A stretch of 64,000 bases of DNA from Pseudomonas syringae (GTDB taxonomy: Bacteria > Pseudomonadota > Gammaproteobacteria > Pseudomonadales > Pseudomonadaceae): assembly GCF_023278085.1 (NCBI RefSeq), contig NZ_CP066265.1, positions 1,208,501-1,272,500 of the forward strand, in the 5' to 3' direction. Both the position numbers and the translations under genes were made by a program. The stretch's first letter is position 1; each line of letters opens with the position of its first letter. The notes below the pieces were generated by a model. It saw nothing but the letters and a program-made list of their open reading frames with translations. It made no database searches and had not been told where the DNA came from. This document shows, piece by piece, positions 17,329 through 25,933 of this stretch.

Positions 17329-20175
17329 TTATCCCGCGACCAGTACCCGGATCGCTTCCAGGCGCAGCGCTGCTTTTTCAAGCATCGCCAGGCCTTGTTC
17401 GCGCTGGCTGCGCAACGCAACCAGTTCGCTGTCGCGCACGGTCGGGTTGACGGCTTGCAGCGCGGTCAGGCGGGCCAGTTCCTCTTCGGTATCGGCCGCC
17501 AGACGGCGCTGTGCTTCAGCCACACGCTCGGCGTGCTTCGGCGTGATCTTCTCTTCGCCGGCATTGATCCTCGGGGTCAGCAAGTCACGTTGCGCCTGGA
17601 TAAACTTGTTGGCGCTCGCCCGCGGTACGCTTTCGAGCTGATCGTTCAGGGTGTTGAACGACACACGGCTCGACAGATCATTACCGTTTTGATCAAGCAG
17701 GCAGCGCAGGGCAGCAGGCGGCAGGTAACGCCCCAACTGCAACGAGCGCGGCGCGACCACTTCGCTGACATAGATCAGTTCCAGCAGCACAGTACCCGGC
17801 TTCAGCGCCTTGTTCTTGATCAGCGCCACGGCCGTGTTACCCATCGAACCGGACAGCACCAGATCCATGCCGCCCTGAACCATCGGGTGCTCCCAGGTGA
17901 TGAACTGCATGTCTTCGCGAGACAGCGCCTGATTGCGGTCGTAGGTGATGGTCACGCCCTCGTCGTCGCCCAGCGGGAAGCTGGCGTCGAGCATTTTTTC
18001 ACTTGGCTTGAGGATCAGCGCGTTTTCCGAGTGGTCTTCGCTGTCGATGCCAAACGCATCGAACAGGGTTTCCATGTAGATCGGCAGGCTGAACTGATCG
18101 TCCTGGTCGAGGATCGCTTCGACCAGCGCTTCACCCTCACCGGCACCGCCGGAGTTGAGTTCCAGCAGGCGGTCGCGGCCGGTATGCAGTTCGCTTTCCA
18201 GGCGCTCACGCTCGGCACGGGCCTCATTGATCAGGCTTTGCCATTCGTCATCGTCACCGCTTTCCAGCAGCGGCAGCAGGCGCGGGCCGAACTGATGCTG
18301 CAAGGCGTTGCCGGTCGGGCAGGTATTGAGGAAGGCATTGAGCGCTTCGTGATACCACTGGAACAGGCGGGCCTGGGGGCTGGTTTCGAGAAACGGCACG
18401 TGCAGTTCGATGGTGTGCTTCTGACCGATCCGGTCGAGACGACCGATACGCTGTTCCAGCAGGTCCGGGTGCGACGGCAGGTCGAACAGCACCAGATGGT
18501 GAGAAAACTGGAAGTTACGGCCTTCACTGCCGATTTCCGAACAGATCAGCACCTGAGCGCCGAACTCTTCGTCGGCAAAATAAGCCGCAGCACGGTCGCG
18601 TTCGAGAATGTTCATGCCTTCGTGGAAGACCGTGGCCGGAATGCCGGAGCGAACGCGCAGAGCGTCTTCCAGGTCCATGGCGGTTTCAGCGTGGGCGCAG
18701 ATGACCAGTACCTTGACGCGCTTGAGCATCTTGAGCGTGTCGATCAGCCAGTCGACGCGTGGATCAAAGCGCCACCAGCGTTCTTCTTCGCTGACGTCCG
18801 AGTTCGCCTGGAAGCTTACCTCAGGGTAAAGATCAGCATGCTCGCCGACCGGCAATTCAAGGTATTCAACCGGGCAGGGCAGCGGGTATTCATGCAGCTT
18901 GCGCTCCGGGAAACCCTGCACGGCGGCGCGGGTGTTGCGGAACAGCACGCGGCCGGTGCCGTGACGGTCCAGCAGTTCGCGAATCAGACGCGATTTGGCT
19001 TCTTCGTCGCCGGTATTCACCGAGGCCAGCAGCGAATCGCCTTCGGCACCCAGGAAGCCGTGAATGGTTTCTTGCGCTGCAGCGGACAGCTTGCCCTTGT
19101 CGAGCAGTTCCTGAACGGCTTGGGCCACCGGGCGATAGTTCTCGCTCTCGGCGCGGAAGGCCTTGAGGTCGTGGAAACGGTTCGGGTCCAGCAGGCGCAG
19201 ACGCGCGAAGTGGCTGTCCTGACCCAGTTGTTCCGGGGTCGCGGTCAGCAGCAATACACCCGGGATCACTTCGGCGAGCTGCTCAACCAGCGAATATTCG
19301 CGGCTGGCCTTGTCTTCGTGCCAGACCAGGTGGTGCGCTTCGTCGACCACCATCAGGTCCCAGCCCGCTGCAAACAGCGCGTCCTGGGCTTTTTCGTCTT
19401 CGACCAGCCACTCCAGCGCAATCAGCGCCAGCTGGGTGTCTTCGAACGGGTTGCCGGCGTCGCTTTCCATGAAGCGTTCGGCATCGAACAGCGCAACCTG
19501 CAGGTTGAAGCGGCGACGCATCTCTACCAGCCATTGGTGCTGGAGGTTTTCCGGGACCAGAATCAGCACACGGTTGGCGCGACCCGAGAGCAACTGGCGA
19601 TGAATCACCAGACCGGCTTCGATGGTCTTGCCCAGGCCCACTTCGTCGGCCAGCAATACGCGTGGTGCGATGCGGTCGGCGACCTCGCGCGCGATGTGCA
19701 ACTGGTGAGCGATAGGTTGAGCGCGCACGCCGCCCAGGCCCCAGAGCGAGGACTGCAATTGGCGACTGGTGTGCTCAAGCGTGTTGTAGCGCAGCGAGAA
19801 CCACGACAACTGGTCGATCTGGCCGGCGAACAGACGGTCGGTCGCCAGGCGGAACTGAATGAAGTTCGACAGCTGGGTTTCCGGCAGCGTGACCACTTCG
19901 TTCTGCGCGTTCAGGCCGTGGTAGACCAGCAGGCCGTCGACGTCATCGACTTCGCGAACGGTCATTTTCCAGTTTTCAAAGTGCGTGATCACGTCGCCAG
20001 GAGAGAAGCGTACGCGGGTCAGCGGAGCATTCCGCAGCGCGTACTGACGCGTTTCGCCAGTGGCCGGATAGAGCACGGTCAACAAGCGGCCGTCCTGTGC
20101 CAGAACGGTGCCTAAACCCAGCTCGGCTTCGCTGTCGCTAATCCAGCGTTGCCCCGGTTGATACTGCTGCGCCAT
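17329..20175 (-). CDS. rapA: RNA polymerase-associated ATPase RapA (HepA)
   Basis: A 948-residue Swi2/Snf2-family ATPase that binds RNA polymerase and helps recycle it after transcription. The N-terminus [20 protein letters not shown] is the family start. Walker [10 protein letters not shown] is near residue 176, the DEAHH box near 278, and the C-terminal helicase motifs include [15 protein letters not shown] and [11 protein letters not shown]. An upstream in-frame start at 20265 would add 30 unrelated residues; the ATG at 20175 has GGAG upstream. Monocistronic, with a strong hairpin beyond the stop. Length is as expected for RapA. Confidence 0.95.
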   Translation of the reverse strand: MAQQYQPGQRWISDSEAELGLGTVLAQDGRLLTVLYPATGETRQYALRNAPLTRVRFSPGDVITHFENWKMTVREVDDVDGLLVYHGLNAQNEVVTLPETQLSNFIQFRLATDRLFAGQIDQLSWFSLRYNTLEHTSRQLQSSLWGLGGVRAQPIAHQLHIAREVADRIAPRVLLADEVGLGKTIEAGLVIHRQLLSGRANRVLILVPENLQHQWLVEMRRRFNLQVALFDAERFMESDAGNPFEDTQLALIALEWLVEDEKAQDALFAAGWDLMVVDEAHHLVWHEDKASREYSLVEQLAEVIPGVLLLTATPEQLGQDSHFARLRLLDPNRFHDLKAFRAESENYRPVAQAVQELLDKGKLSAAAQETIHGFLGAEGDSLLASVNTGDEEAKSRLIRELLDRHGTGRVLFRNTRAAVQGFPERKLHEYPLPCPVEYLELPVGEHADLYPEVSFQANSDVSEEERWWRFDPRVDWLIDTLKMLKRVKVLVICAHAETAMDLEDALRVRSGIPATVFHEGMNILERDRAAAYFADEEFGAQVLICSEIGSEGRNFQFSHHLVLFDLPSHPDLLEQRIGRLDRIGQKHTIELHVPFLETSPQARLFQWYHEALNAFLNTCPTGNALQHQFGPRLLPLLESGDDDEWQSLINEARAERERLESELHTGRDRLLELNSGGAGEGEALVEAILDQDDQFSLPIYMETLFDAFGIDSEDHSENALILKPSEKMLDASFPLGDDEGVTITYDRNQALSREDMQFITWEHPMVQGGMDLVLSGSMGNTAVALIKNKALKPGTVLLELIYVSEVVAPRSLQLGRYLPPAALRCLLDQNGNDLSSRVSFNTLNDQLESVPRASANKFIQAQRDLLTPRINAGEEKITPKHAERVAEAQRRLAADTEEELARLTALQAVNPTVRDSELVALRSQREQGLAMLEKAALRLEAIRVLVAG

Positions 20176-20407
20176 GCTGCCTGTCTCCCGCTTGAAAAAG
20201 CTGACTATGTTAACGGAACGCGCACCGAAGACCAAAGGCGGCGTGAAAAAACCCTGCCAAAGCACGTGTTGCGCAGTGAATATTCAGTTCCATGACACTT
20301 ATTTCACTAAAAGCAGTCAAAAAGTTCTTATAAATTACCGCAACGCCTTCCATATCGGTTCAAGTTGCCCTGCGCACAGCCGAAACCCCGATAAGAGGAG
20401 AACAACC

Positions 20408-20746
20408 ATGCTGCAACCTATGCTTCCGTTAAGTGTGGTGCCCGTGACATCACAGATGGACCCGGCCAAACGCGTGCCGGACATCCCGCCTGTCGCGCCG
20501 GTGCAAGAGAGTTCCAGCGAGACCTCCATCGACTTGCACAATGAGGATACTGAACGCAGTGCGTTGCTGTTGCGTGAAGAACAGCAGCGTCAGCAACAGC
20601 ATCACGGTCGTGCCCATGACGAGGCCGAGGATTACCAGGGGCTGGTGGTTCCGGGTGATTCGCTGAATGCCGACAATACCGTACCTGTCGTTCCTCTGAT
20701 CGATGACGAGCCGCGTCAGGGTCTTTGGGTCGACATTCAGATCTGA
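20408..20746 (+). CDS. Small acidic Gln-rich hypothetical protein
   Basis: A 112-residue protein with a good GAGGAG site before the ATG. The N-terminal half is Pro/Val/Ser-rich, the middle is Glu/Gln/His-rich (LLREEQQRQQQHHGRAHDEAEDYQG), probably disordered or a short coiled coil, and the C-terminus is acidic. No signal peptide, membrane helix or known domain is visible. It is divergent from rapA. I do not recognise a family with confidence. Confidence 0.6.
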   Translation: MLQPMLPLSVVPVTSQMDPAKRVPDIPPVAPVQESSSETSIDLHNEDTERSALLLREEQQRQQQHHGRAHDEAEDYQGLVVPGDSLNADNTVPVVPLIDDEPRQGLWVDIQI

Positions 20747-20834
20747 TGGCCCGGTCGTCCGGTTCTGCACTGGTCACAGGCGCTGCGATTAAGCATTATT
20801 AGCGCTGATTTCCCGTGTCCGAGAACCGCAAGCC

Positions 20835-20990
20835 ATGAGCGACGACGAAAAACTGATCGATCTGAGCGCCGAACGCGCCAAGCGCGTTCATGATCTGAAC
20901 GACAAGCGTCTCAATGAAGTGCGCAACGCCTTCGAGCAGGCGATGCCGCTGGGCAAGAAAAAGCCCAAAAAAAAGCCCAAGAAAGGCTGA
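20835..20990 (+). CDS. 51-residue protein with a lysine-rich tail
   Basis: A small frame from ATG 20835 to TGA 20990. The first ~38 residues look like a charged helix (MSDDEKLIDLSAERAKRV...), and the tail GKKKPKKKPKKG is strongly basic, suggesting nucleic-acid or ribosome contact; this is inference only. The ribosome-binding site is weak. It lies 88 bases after the previous small gene on the same strand, so the two may be cotranscribed. A terminator lies 170 bases downstream. Confidence 0.6.
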   Translation: MSDDEKLIDLSAERAKRVHDLNDKRLNEVRNAFEQAMPLGKKKPKKKPKKG

Positions 20991-21157
20991 TCCAGCTCTG
21001 CACCCTCGATCCGATCAGCGCTCCACATGCTTTGTGGTGGACCAATAGCTGATCTGGATCAACTCGCCTCTGCACGCCTTTGCTTATTCTCGGCTCATCA
21101 AAAAGAGCGTCGAGGGGCAACTCCGCACGCGCTGACAATGAGCACGCAAGGCACTTG

Positions 21158-21182
21158 GGGCGACTTCGGTCGCCCTTTTTTT
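21158..21182 (+). terminator. Intrinsic terminator without an adjacent gene
   Basis: GGGCGAC (21158-21164), loop TTCG, GTCGCCC (21169-21175), then a run of seven T: a strong plus-strand terminator with a UUCG tetraloop. The nearest upstream plus-strand gene ends at 20990, so it ends either a long 3' untranslated region or a small RNA from 21000-21150. Confidence 0.9.
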
Positions 21183-21221
21183 CGTCTGCGCCTCAGGTGC
21201 TGTGTGGGTTGCCAGGCGCCG

Positions 21222-22835
21222 TCATTTCACGGTTTTGGCGCCAGCATTGGCCAGGTCATAGGCCTTCGCTTGTTCCGCCGTCTTGATGTCCCGCTGGTAG
21301 CTCGGCGTCCAGACGGTTACAGGTGATTTCTGCGTGAAGGTGACATTGCTGCCGATGTCCTTGAAATGGGCATCGCCGTAGTCGTCCAGCACGCCTGTGT
21401 TGCTGGCCTTGTTAGAGGTGTCGACACCGTTTCCGAAATAGTTGGCCTGCGACAGAATGTTCGCATCCCCCGTCGCGGTGAAGCCGAGATGGAACTTGTC
21501 GATCGTGTTGTTATAGACGTCGAAATCCCCATGACGCATCAGGCCAGGTGCCCGTACATCAAGGTTGCTGAAAACGTTGTTGGCGATGGTCATCCGCGGG
21601 TAGCCCGCATAGGCGGCCTTGGCGGCAGGGGAGTCATCGGGCTGGCCGAGAATAACGCCGTATTCGTTGTTCTGGAATTTCGAATTGGTCAGGCTGACGT
21701 TATCTGCCGTCCCGCCCACATAGAGCAGTTTGTCCAGCCCCTTGGGGTTCTGATCCTTGGTGCCGGTATAGGTATTGTGGTCGATCCAGTATTTCTGGCC
21801 GCTGCTGATGAACATCTGCATGTCACCGTTTTCACGGTAACGGCTGTCGTGGGTGAAATTCAGGTTCTGGAAAATGTCGTTGCTGGCGGTTTTGCCACTG
21901 GCCAGATAAATGTTGTGCAGGCTGTTGCCCTTGTCGGTGCCCAACAGGGTTTTATTGGCGCCGAAGTTAATGGTCACTTTACTGTCTGCAGACAGATCAG
22001 CGCCCAGCTTGACGGTACGGGCTGTGTCGTCTTCCATGTACTTCTTGAGGTCCGCAACACTGTTGGCCGTGACAACTTCGCCGTTGTTACCGCCAGTAGT
22101 ATTCGCCTGCTTGGCGAAACCGACCATGCCGGACATGTCCGCGCCAGCACCGTTGGCAGAGCGGGTTGCGGGTTTAGCTACTTTTTCTGCAGCGTCAGAT
22201 GGGTCTATGGCAGGTGTTGAAACTTTTGGCGGCAGCGGATCATGGGTGGCTGGCGTCGCTGTTGCGGTGGGCTTGTCAGGCGTTTTATCTGGCGTTTTAC
22301 CTACAGAGAGCGAAGTTTCAGGCGGTGTCGCTGCGGTATTTTTCTGCAGCGTGACAGGCTTGTCCATCGGGTAATCGTTCTGCACCACAAACGGCTTTTC
22401 TGGTTTGCCTTGGACCACTGACGGCGATGAGGGTGACGCTGCCGGGGTCGTGGATGACGATTGGGGGGCGGGCGGTGCCTGTTCGCGTTGCGTTTGCGCG
22501 GGGGGAGGTGTCGAAGCGTTCTGCTGGTTTCTCGACGAGCCGGAAAACAGCTCCTTGAGGATGTTGCGGATCGCCTCCACCAGTTTGTTCAGCAGCAGCG
22601 CAACGGGATTTTCAGAAGTGCCTGAAGACGCGCTGGTAGTGGGTGTCTGCGCCCGTGAGCCAAGACCGTTCAGCGATGATTGCAGGCCCGTTGCCTGTTG
22701 TGGCGGGCTGAAATCGATCAGTTTGCTGTCATGGCCCGACGTCACGCCGGGTTGCTGGAGGCTATCGGACTCTGGATTGACACCTTGGGTCGACAGTCCG
22801 GAGACGGGGTAATAGTTTCTGTTGATCGTATTCAT
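21222..22835 (-). CDS. hopAK1: Type III effector of the HopAK1 type (harpin-like with pectate lyase domain)
   Basis: A 537-residue protein whose first ~220 residues are rich in Ser, Pro, Gln, Thr and Ala and lack cysteine, as in harpins and type III secretion leaders. From about residue 225 a pectate-lyase beta-helix domain follows. WIDHNTY lies near residue 350 (the conserved vWiDH block) and RAPGLMRHG near 428, matching the R-x-P-x-x-R region of Pel enzymes with one extra residue. The architecture parallels HrpW and, by order and position near fadD/rapA, HopAK1 of P. syringae. A hrp box stands 66 bases before the ATG, so HrpL control is expected. Delivery is probably to the apoplast or plant cell wall. 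Enzyme activity is not assured. Confidence 0.88.
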   Translation of the reverse strand: MNTINRNYYPVSGLSTQGVNPESDSLQQPGVTSGHDSKLIDFSPPQQATGLQSSLNGLGSRAQTPTTSASSGTSENPVALLLNKLVEAIRNILKELFSGSSRNQQNASTPPPAQTQREQAPPAPQSSSTTPAASPSSPSVVQGKPEKPFVVQNDYPMDKPVTLQKNTAATPPETSLSVGKTPDKTPDKPTATATPATHDPLPPKVSTPAIDPSDAAEKVAKPATRSANGAGADMSGMVGFAKQANTTGGNNGEVVTANSVADLKKYMEDDTARTVKLGADLSADSKVTINFGANKTLLGTDKGNSLHNIYLASGKTASNDIFQNLNFTHDSRYRENGDMQMFISSGQKYWIDHNTYTGTKDQNPKGLDKLLYVGGTADNVSLTNSKFQNNEYGVILGQPDDSPAAKAAYAGYPRMTIANNVFSNLDVRAPGLMRHGDFDVYNNTIDKFHLGFTATGDANILSQANYFGNGVDTSNKASNTGVLDDYGDAHFKDIGSNVTFTQKSPVTVWTPSYQRDIKTAEQAKAYDLANAGAKTVK

Positions 22836-22901
22836 GGCTGATTTCCCCGCCTGTGGGAATGAACAATTCGTGATCCCGGATATAAAGTCCTGCTTGTTCC
22901 C

Positions 22902-22929
22902 TGAGTGGAAGGCGCGGGAAAAGAGTTCC
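22902..22929 (-). promoter_or_regulatory. HrpL-type hrp box upstream of the HopAK1-type gene
   Basis: On the minus strand: GGAACT, 15 bases, CCACTCA. The consensus is GGAACC-N15/16-CCACNNA, so only the last base of the -35 part differs, a change seen in other natural hrp boxes. It ends 66 bases before the start codon at 22835, a normal distance for HrpL promoters, and lies in the gap between the MaoC gene and the effector gene. Confidence 0.88.
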
Positions 22930-23003
22930 GGGGTGCATCATGAATTTGCGTTCAGGCCAGAAGCGGGGGGCGGGCGCAGGTGTCTGGGCGCCCGTTTTCG
23001 GTA

Positions 23004-23474
23004 TCAGCCGAAGGTGATCTCAGGCAGCACGGTCAGGTCGACGGTCTGCTGTTTGCGCGGGGCGAGAATCTCGGCTTCGCCGTCTACCACCAGCTCATCG
23101 TTCTGGTTGAACACACGAGTGGCGATACGCACGCGAAATTTAGGCAGCTTTTCCAGAATTTCCAGACGCACAGTCAGGGTGTCACCCAGTTTCACGGGTT
23201 TCTGGAAGGTCATCTGCTGACCGATATAAATGGTGCCAGGGCCAGGCAACTCGCACGCGACGGCCGCGCTGATCAGCGCGCCACTGAACATGCCATGGGC
23301 GATACGCTCCTTGAACATGGTCTTGGCCGCGTATTCGGCATCCAGATGGACCGGGTTGTGGTCACCGGACATTGCGGCGAACAACTGGATGTCACGCTCT
23401 TCCACTTTTTTGCTGTAGCTGGCGGTCTGACCAACCTCAAGGGCTTCGTAAGGCGTGTTGGTGACTTGAGTCAT
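23004..23474 (-). CDS. MaoC-like (R)-specific enoyl-CoA hydratase (PhaJ group)
   Basis: A 156-residue hot-dog-fold protein. The hydratase-2 motif D-(x)4-H appears in SGDHNPVHLDAEYA (about residues 55-68), with the catalytic Asp and His, then FKERIAHGMFSGALIS. PhaJ enzymes convert trans-2-enoyl-CoA from beta-oxidation to (R)-3-hydroxyacyl-CoA, a precursor for polyhydroxyalkanoates. P. aeruginosa has PhaJ-type genes near fadD1/fadD2, which agrees with the placement here before two fadD genes. The particular PhaJ type cannot be told by eye. Confidence 0.85.
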   Translation of the reverse strand: MTQVTNTPYEALEVGQTASYSKKVEERDIQLFAAMSGDHNPVHLDAEYAAKTMFKERIAHGMFSGALISAAVACELPGPGTIYIGQQMTFQKPVKLGDTLTVRLEILEKLPKFRVRIATRVFNQNDELVVDGEAEILAPRKQQTVDLTVLPEITFG

Positions 23475-23877
23475 GTGGCTGTCCTGACAATGAATATGGA
23501 TTAAGCGGGCCGCTTGGTTCAGCCCTGTGTAGCCGCGCCCTTGGGTCGCGCCTGTGGATAGGCCCTGATTTGTAACACTTGATGACCCGTTGCCGCCAAT
23601 ACGCCGACAAGATCATTCAGACGTTTGCTGGCGCCCGCCAGATCACATCGGGATGAATAAATAGCGGCAGGCGCCTGAATACGGCTGTTTCAGCGCTTGC
23701 GCGTGGCCAGTTGCCGGTCGCGCTTGCGTGTCGGCAAGGCAGTGTATAGCGGGCAGCGGATGGCAGTCTGAACGCAGGCGTGATTCATGCCGCTGATGAC
23801 ACTCAGGTGACGATTTGCCTGATGCGCTTTAACTGCTAACGTCGGGCCAGGCATAAGCAGGGAAAAGGATAAAAATA
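23475..23877. other. Intergenic region between divergent MaoC and fadD genes
   Basis: About 400 bases. It should hold the divergent promoters of the MaoC hydratase gene and the first fadD gene. I see no repeat family member, RNA gene or clear FadR/PsrA palindrome. Confidence 0.5.
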
Positions 23878-25566
23878 ATGCAAGCTGATTTCTGGAATGA
23901 CAAACGCCCGGCCGGCGTCGACTCGGATGTGGATCTGCGGGCCTATCAATCGGTCATCGACGTATTTGATCGCTGCTGTAAAAAGTTCGCGGACCGCCCC
24001 GCGTTCAGCAATATGGGCGTGACCCTGACTTATGCTGAACTCGAGCGTCAGTCGCTTGCATTTGCCGGGTATCTGCAACAGCACACAGGGCTGGTGCCTG
24101 GCGACCGCATTGCTGTACAGATGCCCAACCTGTTGCAATACCCGATCGCTGTGTTCGGTGCGATGCGCGCCGGTCTGATCGTCGTCAACACCAACCCGCT
24201 GTACACCGCACGCGAGATGCGCCATCAATTTCAGGATTCGGGGGCCAAGGCGCTGGTCTACCTCAACCTGTTCGGCAAGCTGGTGCAGGAAGTGCTTCCG
24301 GACACGGCCATTGAATACCTGATCGAAGTGAAAATGGGTGACATGCAGTCGGCAGCCAAGGGCTGGCTGGTCAACACCATCGTCGACAAGGTCAAGAAGT
24401 TGGTGCCTGACTATCAACTGCCCCAGGCCGTTGGTTTCAAGCGCGCGTTGCGCATCGGACGGGAAAGCCGGGTTCAGGCGGTAGCGCAGGGGCTGGATGA
24501 CGTCGCGGTATTGCAATACACCGGTGGCACCACCGGGCTGGCCAAAGGCGCAATGCTGACCCACGGCAATCTGGTCGCCAACATGCAGCAAGTCTATGCC
24601 TGCATGCGCCAGCAACTTCCTGATGGCGGACGAGCGTTTGAAGAGGGTGTCGAGGTGATGATCGCGCCGCTGCCGCTCTACCATATCTATGCATTCACCG
24701 GGCATTGCATGTGCATGATGATGGGCGGCAACCACAACATTCTGATCACCAACCCGCGTGATATCGGTGGCTTCATCAAGGAACTCGGGAAATGGAAGCT
24801 CACCGCCATGATCGGTCTCAACACCCTGTTCGTCGCGTTGATGAACCACCCGGAATTCAAGAATCTGGATTTCTCCGCATTGAAGAGCACCAATTCAGGT
24901 GGCACCGCGCTGGTCAAGGCCACGGCCGAGCGCTGGGCACAGATCACCGGCTGCACGATTGTCGAGGGCTATGGCCTGACCGAAACGTCGCCTGTCGCCA
25001 GCGCCAACCCGTATGGATCGCTGGCGCGTCTGGGGACGGTGGGTATTCCGGTGCCTGGCACGGCGATGAAAGTCATTGATGACGAGGGCGCCGAGCTGGC
25101 GTTCGGCGAGCGCGGCGAGTTGTGCATCAAAGGACCGCAGGTCATGAAAGGTTACTGGAACCGACCTGACGCCACGTCCGAATCCATGGACGCCGAGGGC
25201 TGGTTCAAGACCGGAGATATCGCGGTGATAGGTGCCGACGGATTCGTCAGTATCGTCGATCGCAAGAAAGACCTGATCATCGTGTCCGGTTTCAACGTCT
25301 ACCCCAACGAAATCGAAGACGTGGTCATGGCGCACCCGAAAGTCGCCAACTGCGCCTGTATCGGCGTGCCGGACGAGCGCACCGGAGAAGCCGTCAAGCT
25401 GTTCGTGGTGCCGCGAGAGGCGGGGGTCAGCACAGAGGAACTCAAGGCGTTCTGCAAAGAAAACTTCACGGCGTACAAGGTGCCCAAGCATATCGAGCTG
25501 CGTGATTCATTGCCGATGACGCCGGTAGGCAAAATTCTGCGCCGGGAGCTTCGCGATATCGCCTGA
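23878..25566 (+). CDS. fadD2: Long-chain acyl-CoA ligase (FadD2-like)
   Basis: A 562-residue AMP-forming acyl-CoA synthetase that activates fatty acids at the inner membrane for beta-oxidation. The AMP-binding P-loop YTGGTTGLAKG is near residue 212, the second motif GYGLTETSP near 364, and the FACS motif GWFKTGDIAVIGADG near 440 continues into DRKKDLIIVSGFNVYPNEIE. The ATG is preceded by AAGGA. The tandem paralogue follows 367 bases later on the same strand; P. aeruginosa has the same fadD2-fadD1 pair, with distinct chain-length use. The symbol assignment of which copy is which rests on order. Confidence 0.85.
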   Translation: MQADFWNDKRPAGVDSDVDLRAYQSVIDVFDRCCKKFADRPAFSNMGVTLTYAELERQSLAFAGYLQQHTGLVPGDRIAVQMPNLLQYPIAVFGAMRAGLIVVNTNPLYTAREMRHQFQDSGAKALVYLNLFGKLVQEVLPDTAIEYLIEVKMGDMQSAAKGWLVNTIVDKVKKLVPDYQLPQAVGFKRALRIGRESRVQAVAQGLDDVAVLQYTGGTTGLAKGAMLTHGNLVANMQQVYACMRQQLPDGGRAFEEGVEVMIAPLPLYHIYAFTGHCMCMMMGGNHNILITNPRDIGGFIKELGKWKLTAMIGLNTLFVALMNHPEFKNLDFSALKSTNSGGTALVKATAERWAQITGCTIVEGYGLTETSPVASANPYGSLARLGTVGIPVPGTAMKVIDDEGAELAFGERGELCIKGPQVMKGYWNRPDATSESMDAEGWFKTGDIAVIGADGFVSIVDRKKDLIIVSGFNVYPNEIEDVVMAHPKVANCACIGVPDERTGEAVKLFVVPREAGVSTEELKAFCKENFTAYKVPKHIELRDSLPMTPVGKILRRELRDIA

Positions 25567-25933
25567 GCGCAGGAATCGTCTCTATTTGTTTACCCACGTA
25601 CACCTCTGGCCCTGATGCAGTACGTTGCAAACGGGGTCAGATCTCTTGGTAAAATGCCCCCACTTCATCTCAACCCCTCTGGATCAGTGTTTTCGGCGTG
25701 TCGGGTCGAAATGAGAGGCTCGCCTTAAAAGTGACTGATGCCTTGGCTTAAGTCATTTTAGTGACCGCCAAGGCCTCCTTTGCCTCTAGGCGGCCTTTGG
25801 CAAAGCTGCTACTCTCGGCGCGCTTTTTGATCAGTCATGAAGCGGAAAAAGCGTCTACTGCATAATTCCAAACACAAGAAAATCATCGCTTCAAGCGATG
25901 TGAAGAATTCGCTATCGCTATGGAGCCGGCTGA
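25567..25933. other. Intergenic region between the two fadD genes
   Basis: About 370 bases, large enough for an independent promoter for the second fadD. It contains an eight-base inverted repeat GCCTTGGC (25740-25747) and GCCAAGGC (25767-25774), spaced by 19 bases around TTAAGTCATTTTAGTGACC, a possible regulator site or leader structure. I see no complete PsrA-like palindrome. Confidence 0.5.

Noticed and set aside
17248..20115. 955-codon frame on the plus strand antisense to rapA
   Set aside because: It mirrors rapA codon positions in a GC-rich genome, has no ribosome-binding site or domain, and rapA is full-length with clear motifs.
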